This document shows, piece after piece, positions 1 through 6,226 of a stretch of 14,277 nt of DNA. The notes below the pieces were generated by a model, which was not told the origin of the DNA, made no database searches, and was given only the letters and a program-made list of their open reading frames with translations. Each line of letters opens with the position of its first letter. The stretch's first letter is position 1. The DNA is from UBA5209 sp964625015 (GTDB lineage Bacteria; Patescibacteriota; Dojkabacteria; SC72), in NCBI GenBank assembly GCA_964625015.1, contig CAZUZI010000024.1:1-14277 (forward strand), given 5' to 3'. Both the position numbers and the translations under genes were made by a program.

Positions 1-1700
1 TCAATACAGCTTTCTGGGTAGTTTCCAAGTGGTCCATCTAATGTAAAACATAGCTTATTAATGTTTGTTTCTGTTATGGTGACAAGGGCAGTTGGAATTT
101 CATCTTCATCTTCTAGATTGATATCCTCTACTTCTGTGAGCAATGGTAGTGTGTTGTCTACAGTTACTTTCCATACTTCACTCCATTGGCTAGCATTTTC
201 AGCTAAGTCTATTGCTCTTACTCTCCACCAAAATGTTGCATCTGGTACATTGTAAGCTGTCTTTGAGGTTGTATATACTTTTTGCTCCCATCTTAAGTTT
301 TGTAGTGCTTCGTCATTATAGCTTTCATATTCATAGTATTCTGCATCTGGTACTGAAGACCAACTATTTGTTAATATATCTCCCTTAATTATGCTGTTAT
401 TATCTGGGGAAATAAGAGAAGGTGTCTCTGGTGCTGTCCAGTCTATATTAATTGTACAACTATTCTGTATTCCAACACTGTTGTTTAATGCCCAACCTGA
501 TACATTACCTGCCTTGTCTACTGCTCTAACTTGGAATCCATATGTTCCTTCTTTTGGTATTACCCACCATGAGCTATCAAAGAAGTTTGTAGTTAATGGT
601 GATTGTATTAATCCTGGTGTTCCACTTGGTGCATTAAATGAAGAGTATTCATATCTAAGGAAATTAATATCTAATACTGAGTTCCAATATTCCTTTATAT
701 GTTTTGTGTTACTGTATCCACCACACTGTACTGCATTATTATTATCTACATCCCAGAAGTAAAGACCTGTTGGTGTTGTTGGGGCAATGCTATCATATTC
801 TATAGAGCAGTTTGCATCTTTTTCTTCATCTGTTAGATTTGATGGGTTTATCCAATCTTGACTCCAACTACTCCAGTTACCAGCCATGTCTTGTGCTCTT
901 ACTCTAATATAGTGGCGTCCTTCATTTAATGAACCTGTATATTGTGAATTACTGGTTGCAAAGAATGGTGTCCATAGTCCTCTACCCCCATTTATTGGAT
1001 AGTTAATTTGATATTCATATCCTTTAATTGGAGATCCTGTTCCATCTGAATCAGACCAATCAACTGTTGTATTCTTAATATTTGTATATTCTTTACATTT
1101 GGTAATTGGATTCTTGTATCCTAATACTTCAGGTGTAGATGGTACTTTTGTATCGATAGTGAATTTCTCTAACTCTGACCAATCACTTTCTGTGTCATTG
1201 TTGTCTACAGCTTTAACCCGCCAGTAGTATTCTCCATCTGCAGTAGTACCGGCTTGATACTCAGAGATATTTCTTAGTAATCCTGTTACATTAGGCCATA
1301 CAGAGCATGATCCTGGAATATCAGATAGATTAGTACAGTGATGGTATATTCTGTAATAGTAGGCCTTGATTGTTCCACCAATAACTGTTGAATCACTCCA
1401 CTGCATCAATGGTGTGTTGTCATTTATATATGCTCCATCTATTGGAGATTGTAGTACTGGAGTTGTAGGTTTTGCTAATACGTCGAATCTTGTCCAATCA
1501 AAATACCAGTCATTCTCTGCTCCTAGGGCTAGTCTGACTTCTACTGTGGATTCTGCATTAATAACCCTTTTAATTATTTGGTTAGCATTTACTCCTACAC
1601 CTGGATACTCATACTCTCCAGCTAGGATGGTATGAGGAGTTCCACTATTTACAATAATTCCATCGATACGGTATTCAAAATAATGATATCCGACATAAAT
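1..1700 (-). CDS. Large FN3-repeat surface protein, main body (3' end beyond window, 5' end lost to frameshift)
   Basis: I read this minus-strand frame codon by codon from 1700 to the window edge. It is open for 566 codons, bounded upstream by a TGA (1701-1703), and runs off the left edge without a stop. The product starts with a beta-rich stretch (YHYFEYRIDG ... EVRLALG ... DWTRFDV). It then has at least four fibronectin-III-like units, each ending in a strand such as WWRVRAID, FQVRAVDKAGN, YIRVRAQDMAGN or YWRVKAVDNND followed by a Trp-Ser motif. Linkers such as TPVLQSPIDG and TPSLISPDNN open the units. No catalytic motif was seen, so an extracellular adhesive or structural role is inferred. 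There is no ATG near the start of this frame, and the natural N-terminus is encoded in another frame (1649-1927). The two are probably one gene split by a single-base deletion near 1698. The repeats are clear; the family is otherwise unknown. Confidence 0.85.
   Translation of the reverse strand, partial: MYVGYHYFEYRIDGIIVNSGTPHTILAGEYEYPGVGVNANQIIKRVINAESTVEVRLALGAENDWYFDWTRFDVLAKPTTPVLQSPIDGAYINDNTPLMQWSDSTVIGGTIKAYYYRIYHHCTNLSDIPGSCSVWPNVTGLLRNISEYQAGTTADGEYYWRVKAVDNNDTESDWSELEKFTIDTKVPSTPEVLGYKNPITKCKEYTNIKNTTVDWSDSDGTGSPIKGYEYQINYPINGGRGLWTPFFATSNSQYTGSLNEGRHYIRVRAQDMAGNWSSWSQDWINPSNLTDEEKDANCSIEYDSIAPTTPTGLYFWDVDNNNAVQCGGYSNTKHIKEYWNSVLDINFLRYEYSSFNAPSGTPGLIQSPLTTNFFDSSWWVIPKEGTYGFQVRAVDKAGNVSGWALNNSVGIQNSCTINIDWTAPETPSLISPDNNSIIKGDILTNSWSSVPDAEYYEYESYNDEALQNLRWEQKVYTTSKTAYNVPDATFWWRVRAIDLAENASQWSEVWKVTVDNTLPLLTEVEDINLEDEDEIPTALVTITETNINKLCFTLDGPLGNYPESCI
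185..1240 (-). repeat. Four FN3-like protein repeats, about 100-120 codons each
   Basis: The signature [FY]-x-[VR]-[RV]-x-A-x-D followed by an acidic or Asn-rich turn and a Trp occurs near 185-233, 491-546, 852-915 and 1165-1240, so the spacing is roughly 300-350 bases. The protein pattern is conserved (VRAID, VRAVD, VRAQD, VKAVD) while the DNA is not closely repeated. This fits old tandem domain duplication rather than recent amplification. More units may lie beyond the left edge. Confidence 0.8.
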
Positions 1701-1927
1701 TCAACATAGCCAACCCCCTTCTCTTTTAATAAGACATATGGTGCTTTTTGACCAATTCTTTGAGGTACTTGTTGATTTTTATTCAGCTCATTTGTACTTG
1801 GAAATGTATAAGCAAACACATTGCTAGGAATTGCGAAATACGGGAGGAAGAGTGAGAATATTAGAAGTAAGTTTAAAAATCGTACTAAAGCTTTCTTAGA
1901 AGCTTTGTGAAGGGCTAATTTACCCAT
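1649..1927 (-). CDS. N-terminal fragment of the FN3 surface protein, with Sec signal peptide (frameshifted)
   Basis: This 92-residue frame starts at ATG 1927. It has a lysine-rich N-terminus, a hydrophobic core around residues 17-34 (LNLLLIFSLFLPYF) and a likely signal-peptidase site after VFA near residue 39, so the product should be exported. The mature part continues to KGVGYVEF near residue 76. After that the reading becomes an unlikely tail (MSDIIILNTVSMELL) and stops. If one T is added to the TTT run of the minus strand at 1697-1699, the frame reads VGYVEFYVGYHYFEYRIDG and continues into the 566-codon body. The signal peptide is therefore probably that of the large surface protein, and this is not an independent small gene. 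No SD precedes the ATG. The gene follows the membrane protein at 2010-2525 on the same strand after 82 bases. Confidence 0.8.
   Translation of the reverse strand: MGKLALHKASKKALVRFLNLLLIFSLFLPYFAIPSNVFAYTFPSTNELNKNQQVPQRIGQKAPYVLLKEKGVGYVEFMSDIIILNTVSMELL
1697..1699 (-). other. Probable one-base frameshift in a T run
   Basis: On the minus strand the sequence reads GAATTTATGTCGGATATC. With three T residues the upstream frame ends at TAA (1649-1651). With four it joins the FN3 frame seamlessly as E-F-Y-V-G-Y-H-Y-F-E-Y. The change lies in a very short homopolymer. This could be an assembly or sequencing error, a true inactivating mutation, or less likely phase variation. The sequence alone cannot separate these. 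Confidence 0.75.
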
Positions 1928-1952
1928 ATGTACTAAGTTGTTAAATTACTTA

Positions 1953-1969
1953 ATAGAGAGATCCTCTAT
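1953..1969. other. Short perfect inverted repeat upstream of the surface protein gene
   Basis: ATAGAG and CTCTAT flank a five-base loop. The repeat lies 25-42 bases upstream of the ATG at 1927, in the 82-base gap after the membrane-protein gene. No T tract follows on the minus strand, so it does not look like an intrinsic terminator. It could be an operator, a 5'-leader hairpin or chance. The rest of the gap shows only weak AT-rich -10-like sequences. Confidence 0.3.
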
Positions 1970-2009
1970 GGGATATAATAAGCATATATAAAAGATGAAT
2001 GCAAATGGG

Positions 2010-2525
2010 CTATCTTTTTCTTGTTAAGACAAACAATATGAATGCTACTCCTCCACCAATTAATGCTGTATAAAGCTGAGAGGCACCCATTGTAGTTAGG
2101 AATATACTTGGTAATGAGATTGTATTGATTAGTATGATGGTAGAAATGTAAAGGAATGAGACTTTTAATACTATCCCTACTATTAAACCTAATACACCTT
2201 TCACTTTATATACTGAGAAAGCAAGAATACCATTAGAAGCCATAATGAATGGTAGTAGATATACTAGGAAAAGTGTTGCACTACCGAAAAGTAAACCTCT
2301 ACCTGTTGCCACTAGTGATGGTATCAGTAGTACGGGTATTGCTTTCTTAAAACCGTATTTTAATGTTGTAAATACAATTATGAAATTAACAGCACTACCT
2401 ACTAATATCTGTGGTTTAGCAATTAATAGTGGTATTAAAAATGAGAGGATGTAGAGTGTGTAGAGAAGTATATATTTTAATTCTATACCTAGTACCGTTG
2501 TCTTTTTTATGTTTGTTAATTCCAT
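2010..2525 (-). CDS. Polytopic membrane protein, ECF-transporter S-component-like ('iron hydrogenase'-labelled family)
   Basis: The product has 171 residues and about five hydrophobic segments (roughly 15-36, 42-56, 61-78 or 85-105, 109-136, 150-168), a short basic cytoplasmic N-terminus and a TRKR C-terminus. Segment order, the GSAVNFIIVFTTLKYGF stretch and the late ASQLYTALIGG motif recall a small membrane family resembling S components of energy-coupling-factor transporters. From memory, its members in Clostridia and CPR bacteria are often labelled 'iron hydrogenase', although they contain no cluster-binding cysteines. This protein has no Cys at all, so it is not itself a hydrogenase. The substrate is unknown. 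It is divergent from the operon carrying a real [FeFe]-hydrogenase-like domain, which supports a functional link. The start is ATG 2525, without an SD. A weak TACACT lies just upstream. Confidence 0.65.
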   Translation of the reverse strand: MELTNIKKTTVLGIELKYILLYTLYILSFLIPLLIAKPQILVGSAVNFIIVFTTLKYGFKKAIPVLLIPSLVATGRGLLFGSATLFLVYLLPFIMASNGILAFSVYKVKGVLGLIVGIVLKVSFLYISTIILINTISLPSIFLTTMGASQLYTALIGGGVAFILFVLTRKR

Positions 2526-2549
2526 ATCTCAGTGTATCACAAGTAAAGT

Positions 2550-2578
2550 TTGAAATGAAAATGTTAAATGTCTATTAT
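2550..2578 (+). promoter_or_regulatory. Sigma70-type promoter, probably giving a leaderless mRNA
   Basis: TTGAAA (2550-2555) and TATTAT (2573-2578) each match five of six consensus bases and are separated by the optimal 17 bases. Transcription would begin around 2584-2587, at or next to the ATG at 2587, and there is no SD. The expected product is a leaderless transcript for the methyltransferase, hydrogenase-like and deaminase cluster. On the other strand the same stretch contains a perfect TATAAT (2579-2574) that could serve the divergent membrane-protein gene, although its -35 region is poor. Promoter calls are by eye. Confidence 0.6.
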
Positions 2579-2586
2579 ATATCCAT

Positions 2587-3192
2587 ATGACAGATCTAAT
2601 AGAGAAAGATGATGTAATACAAGGGTATCGAGAGAAGGCAATAGAGGCAAAAGAAAATATTCATGCAATATTAAATACTGCAGAGTATGACATAGATCAA
2701 CTTCTCAGTATTGATGATCCAAAGGTACTTGTATTAGGTACTGGTCCGTATTTTCCAGAAGCTAAGATCTTTCAAGAGTGGTCTAGGGAGAATGGGAAGG
2801 ATATTTCTGTAGACATTGTTGATTATGAAATACCATTGCCAGATTACCTAGATTTAGTATTTGGACTTAAGAATGATAGTAAATTTACTATGAATACATT
2901 TGAATCTGATTTTAATATGTTTAGTTTTGATAGTAGATATGATTTGGTACTCTTACTTCGATATTGTGATTTATCAAAGATACCTGATGATGTTTATGGG
3001 AAAATTGTAGGGTGTTTGAATGTTAATGGTACCTTTCTCATGTCAGGAGGTTTAAACAACAATTTCCTTGGTTATTCATTGCATGGGGGAAATTTAAGAT
3101 TGGAGAAGGCAGAGAAACTTCCATACCTTAGGAATGATATATATCAGGTATACATTGGTGAGAACTCAGTAATTAATTTAAGGAAAGAATAG
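2587..3192 (+). CDS. Class I SAM-methyltransferase-like protein in the hydrogenase-like cluster
   Basis: The protein has 201 residues. A helical N-terminal part (1-42) precedes a Rossmann-type core: a strand and glycine-rich loop VLVLGTGPYFPEA (48-59, motif I-like), VDIVDYE with an acidic residue near 79, ESDFNMFSFDSRYD then LVLLLRYCDL (116-129, motif IV-like), and GTFLMSGG (148-155). This fits the fold of S-adenosylmethionine-dependent methyltransferases. The motif I loop is GTGPYF, not the usual GxGxG, so SAM binding is likely but unproven, and a methyl acceptor cannot be named. The core is short compared with typical 230-270-residue members. Its stop is one base from the next gene's ATG, and its last codons contain that gene's SD, so the two are almost certainly co-transcribed and co-translated. 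Confidence 0.7.
   Translation: MTDLIEKDDVIQGYREKAIEAKENIHAILNTAEYDIDQLLSIDDPKVLVLGTGPYFPEAKIFQEWSRENGKDISVDIVDYEIPLPDYLDLVFGLKNDSKFTMNTFESDFNMFSFDSRYDLVLLLRYCDLSKIPDDVYGKIVGCLNVNGTFLMSGGLNNNFLGYSLHGGNLRLEKAEKLPYLRNDIYQVYIGENSVINLRKE
3180..3187 (+). promoter_or_regulatory. Shine-Dalgarno site of the hydrogenase-like gene
   Basis: AAGGAAAG lies inside the last codons of the methyltransferase-like gene, six bases before the ATG at 3194. SD sites are rare in this window, and this one fixes the start of the downstream gene within a one-base intergenic gap. Confidence 0.6.
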
Positions 3193-3193
3193 T

Positions 3194-4036
3194 ATGGAAT
3201 TTGATAAACAGAAAAAGTATTTATGTATGTTAGCTCCATCATTTGTATCCGTATATAACTATCCTGATATTGTATATAGATTGAGGGCTTTGGGTTTTGA
3301 TAAGGTTGTAGAGGTTACATTCGGTGCAAAGATGACTAACATTAATTACTATGAAATACTTAAGAATAGTGATGATAGGACGTGGATATCTTCTCCTTGC
3401 CCTACTCTTGTTAATATTATTAGAGGCAAATATCCTCATCTCTTAAGAAATTTAGTTCCAATACACTCTCCTATGGGTTGTATGGGATTAATATGTAGGA
3501 AACATTTTCCTGGGTATATTAATGTATTTGTGGGTCCTTGTTTAACAAAGAAGATGGAAGCTCAAGAGATTGGATGTGTAGATGAGGTTTTAACATTTAG
3601 GGAATTAGATGAACTATTTGTAAAAAACGGTATTGAGGAGAAGATAACAGAAGAAAGAAATATGGTTACATTTGATAAGTTGTACAATGATTATACAAAG
3701 ATATATCCACTATCTGGAGGTCTTTCTGATACACTGCAGTACAAACGGATATTAAAGAAAAAAGATATTCTTGTTACAGAGGGTATGGATAATATATTAA
3801 AGATATTAGATGGTTTTAAGGATGGATATTACAAGGAATACAGATTTTTAGATATCCTTACATGTGAAGGTGGGTGTATAAATGGGCCTGGTATTAATTA
3901 CAAATATCCTGTTAAAGAGAGAATAAAGAGGGTTAAGGGGTATAGAGAGTATGCAAGGAGATATGAGAAGGACTTAGGAAAATCTGGTAAAAAGATTGAT
4001 GCAGAAGGTATAGATTTTAATAGAAAATTTGTATAA
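3194..4036 (+). CDS. Stand-alone [FeFe]-hydrogenase H-domain protein (Fe_hyd_lg_C type), minimal form
   Basis: At 280 residues this is essentially only the catalytic H-domain of [FeFe] hydrogenases. There are no N-terminal ferredoxin domains and no PAS or other C-terminal domain. It opens at KKYLCMLAPSF and continues with LGFDKVVEVTFGAKMTNINY. All three signature loops are present: L1 SSPCP (Cys69), L2 GPCLTKKME (Cys116, Lys119, Glu122) and L3 LTCEGGCINGPG (Cys224, Cys228). The L2-L3 region keeps an SGG motif (174-176). By family knowledge these four cysteines bind the [4Fe-4S] part of the H-cluster, and one of them bridges to the two-iron site. The cysteine that relays protons in standard enzymes (TSCCP) is proline here (P68), as in atypical or putatively sensory groups. 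An extra MGCMGLIC motif gives Cys96 and Cys101. It may be a slow hydrogenase, an H2 or redox sensor, or a cluster protein without H2 activity. No maturase genes (hydE, hydF, hydG) are in view. Confidence 0.85.
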   Translation: MEFDKQKKYLCMLAPSFVSVYNYPDIVYRLRALGFDKVVEVTFGAKMTNINYYEILKNSDDRTWISSPCPTLVNIIRGKYPHLLRNLVPIHSPMGCMGLICRKHFPGYINVFVGPCLTKKMEAQEIGCVDEVLTFRELDELFVKNGIEEKITEERNMVTFDKLYNDYTKIYPLSGGLSDTLQYKRILKKKDILVTEGMDNILKILDGFKDGYYKEYRFLDILTCEGGCINGPGINYKYPVKERIKRVKGYREYARRYEKDLGKSGKKIDAEGIDFNRKFV

Positions 4037-4046
4037 TACAAAAGAT

Positions 4047-4487
4047 ATGAATCAATATATAGAATTAGCATTAAGAGAGGCTCGATACGGTATGAAAAAA
4101 GGTAGAGGTGGTCCATTTGGTGCTGTAATTGTTAAGGATGGTAAAGTCCTTGCGAAGGATCATAACAGAGTTTTAAAGGATAGGGATTGTACATGTCATG
4201 CTGAGATCAATGTTATCAGAAAGGCTTGTAAGAAATTAAAGACATTTGATTTGTCTTCATGTGATCTATATACAACAGGTGAACCATGCAAAATGTGTAT
4301 GGGTGCAATTGGTTGGGCAAAGATAAAGAGAGTATACTTTGGTAATACATACAAAGATGCTTTAAATATGGGTTTCAATGATGACACTGGGAATAACGAG
4401 AGGATCGATATGATTAGGCTCGATAGTAGTGAGACTGTGAAGCTTGTTGAAGAATGGAATTCTTTTACTAAAAGGGTACTTTATTAA
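4047..4487 (+). CDS. Cytidine-deaminase-fold nucleobase deaminase, guanine deaminase-like
   Basis: The protein has 146 residues from the ATG at 4047 and is probably cytoplasmic. It carries the zinc motifs of the family: CHAEINVIRKA (His51, catalytic Glu53) and PCKMC (Cys81, Cys84). GGPFGAVIVKDG (21-32), YTTGEPCKMCMGAI and NTYKDALNMGFNDD resemble bacterial guanine deaminases (GuaD), which convert guanine to xanthine, more than TadA tRNA deaminases. An alternative TTG at 4029 would overlap the upstream gene by eight bases. The ATG is preferred because its N-terminus (MNQYIELALREA) aligns with the family start. It is the third gene of the hydrogenase-like cluster, ten bases after the previous stop. 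The link to the hydrogenase-like protein is unclear, and it may belong functionally with the CTP synthase downstream in nucleotide metabolism. Substrate is inferred only. Confidence 0.8.
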   Translation: MNQYIELALREARYGMKKGRGGPFGAVIVKDGKVLAKDHNRVLKDRDCTCHAEINVIRKACKKLKTFDLSSCDLYTTGEPCKMCMGAIGWAKIKRVYFGNTYKDALNMGFNDDTGNNERIDMIRLDSSETVKLVEEWNSFTKRVLY

Positions 4488-4564
4488 TCAACTTATAGTG
4501 TGTTATCAATTGCACTACAGGTTGGTCTAGTGTAGGATATCTAATAACCTCAGTATGTTCTTAC
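4488..4564 (+). other. Intergenic gap before CTP synthase
   Basis: These 77 bases contain a weak inverted repeat, TAGTG (4496-4500) and CACTA (4513-4517), without a T tract. TATGTT (4554-4559) lies five bases before the CTP synthase ATG and could be a poor -10 of a leaderless promoter, but there is no convincing -35. No clear terminator or attenuator was seen. Confidence 0.3.
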
Positions 4565-6226
4565 ATGTCTAAATACATATTTGTATCTGGCGGAGTTATT
4601 TCTGGAATTGGTAAAGGCATATCCGCTGCCTCAATAGCTTTCATTCTTAAATCATACGGCTACAAGATCACTATGATAAAGGCAGATCCATATCTTAATG
4701 TGGATGCTGGTACTATGAATCCTCTAGAGCATGGAGAGACTTTTGTATTAGAAGATGGTTTTGAAACAGATATGGATATAGGTTCATACGAGAGATTTGT
4801 TAATGAATCATTTTCTAGACCTAATTCTATGACATGTGGAGCAATATTGGATAAGGTGATTAAAGATGAGAGATCTCTTGCATATGAGGGTAAATGGGTT
4901 AGTCTTGATTATCATGTCCCAGATGAAATCATTGCATGGATAAAGAGGGTTGCTAAGGAGAGTAAAGCAGATATTACAATTGTTGAGATTGGAGGTACTG
5001 TTGGAGAGATAGGAAATGGTCTATTTCTTGAGGCGAACAAGATAATGAAGATCCAGAATCCTAATGATGTAGTTCATGTACATGTGTCATATCTACCTGT
5101 TCCTGGAACTCTTGGTGAAATGAAGAGTAAACCTGTACAGATTTCAGTTCAAACATTAAATAGTCACGGTCTACATCCTGATTTTATTATTGCTAGATCT
5201 AAGAGTGGTTTAGATGATGTAAGAAGAGAAAAATTATCAAGATACTGTTTTGTTCCTGTTGAGAATGTTATTTCTGCCGAAGATGTTGATTGTATATATG
5301 ATGTCCCTGTTAACTTTGAAAGAGATAATATAGGAAGAAATATTTTAAAGAAATTCGGTTTAAGAGTTAGAAAAACTACTCTTATGGATGTTTGGAAAAA
5401 GAAGATAGGGAGGATGAGAAATTTAAAGAAAGATATTAATATCGGTATTGTTGGTAAATATTTTAAGAGTGGAAAATTTGATCTAAAAGATTCATACGTT
5501 TCTGTTTTGGAAGCTATAAATCATGCTAGTTGGGAGTTAGGTGTTAAATCAAATATACATTGGATAGTAGCTGATGATTTTGAGAATGATAAAGAGTTGC
5601 AGAAAGAGTTATTAGAAATGGATGGTGTCATTGTTCCTCAAGGTTGGGGAAGTAGAGGTGCAGAGGGTAAGATATTAGCAATTAAATCTGTTAGAGAGAA
5701 CAAGATTCCATATCTTGGTTTATGCTACGGTATGCAGATGGCAGTAATTGAATATTCAAGAAATGTTTTGGGTTTAAGTGATGCAAATTCAGAGGAGGTT
5801 AATCCTAAAGGTAAAGATTTAGTAATCCATCTTATGGAAGAGCAGAAGAAGGTACTTAAAGAGGGTAAATTCGGTGGTACGATACGGTTGGGTGCATGGC
5901 CGTGTCATGTAGAGGAAGGTAGCCTACTAGAATCTCTATACATGAAATACGGTAATGGATTGTTCAGTACACTTCCAACTGTAATGGAAAGGCATAGACA
6001 TAGGTATGAGTTTAACAACGAGTATCTAGAGAGATTAGAGAGTGCTGGGTTAATAGTTTCTGGTAAAAGTCCTGATGGTTTACTTGTTGAGGCAATTGAG
6101 TTAAGTAAAAAGGATCACCCATTCTTTGTTGCTACTCAGTATCATCCAGAATTGAAAACTAGATTCTTAGAACCACATCCAATATTCTTGGGATTTATAG
6201 AGGCTTGTATGAAGAGAAGTAATTAA
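4565..6226 (+). CDS. pyrG: CTP synthase (glutamine-hydrolysing), divergent
   Basis: It makes CTP from UTP, ATP and glutamine in the cytoplasm, the last step of de novo pyrimidine nucleotide synthesis. The protein has 553 residues, a normal length. The synthetase domain (about 1-268) has KYIFVSGGVISGIGKG (P-loop, 8-18), DPYLNVDAGTMNPLEHGE, DIGSYERF and EIGGTVGEIGNG. The class I glutaminase domain (about 290-550) has LGLCYGMQ with catalytic Cys387, ERHRHRYEFN, and YHPE with His527 and Glu529. The enzyme is divergent in places. WVSLDYHVPDEI replaces the usual VQVIPHITDEI-type segment, and VPQGWGSRG replaces VPGGFGxRG near the glutaminase oxyanion loop. All catalytic residues are present, so it should be active. 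The start is ATG 4565, without an SD. Its TAA overlaps the stop of the convergent acyl-CoA synthetase gene by four bases. Confidence 0.95.
   Translation: MSKYIFVSGGVISGIGKGISAASIAFILKSYGYKITMIKADPYLNVDAGTMNPLEHGETFVLEDGFETDMDIGSYERFVNESFSRPNSMTCGAILDKVIKDERSLAYEGKWVSLDYHVPDEIIAWIKRVAKESKADITIVEIGGTVGEIGNGLFLEANKIMKIQNPNDVVHVHVSYLPVPGTLGEMKSKPVQISVQTLNSHGLHPDFIIARSKSGLDDVRREKLSRYCFVPVENVISAEDVDCIYDVPVNFERDNIGRNILKKFGLRVRKTTLMDVWKKKIGRMRNLKKDINIGIVGKYFKSGKFDLKDSYVSVLEAINHASWELGVKSNIHWIVADDFENDKELQKELLEMDGVIVPQGWGSRGAEGKILAIKSVRENKIPYLGLCYGMQMAVIEYSRNVLGLSDANSEEVNPKGKDLVIHLMEEQKKVLKEGKFGGTIRLGAWPCHVEEGSLLESLYMKYGNGLFSTLPTVMERHRHRYEFNNEYLERLESAGLIVSGKSPDGLLVEAIELSKKDHPFFVATQYHPELKTRFLEPHPIFLGFIEACMKRSN

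Noticed and set aside
1..1700. Plus-strand open frames at 61-255, 391-762 and 1366-1635.
   Set aside because: They lie opposite the continuous 566-codon FN3 frame, which has clear repeats, so they are shadows.
1953..1969. Hairpin ATAGAG-loop-CTCTAT as a terminator of the membrane-protein gene.
   Set aside because: The stem is only six base pairs and AT-rich, and no T run follows on the minus strand. It is kept only as a possible regulatory repeat.
2010..2525. Calling the small membrane protein an iron hydrogenase.
   Set aside because: It has no cysteine and consists of hydrophobic segments, so it cannot hold a hydrogenase cluster. The family label appears to be transferred from neighbouring genes.
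4029..4046. TTG start giving an 18-base longer deaminase that overlaps the hydrogenase-like gene.
   Set aside because: The ATG at 4047 matches the N-terminus of known guanine deaminases, and the extra residues (MYNTKD) match nothing.
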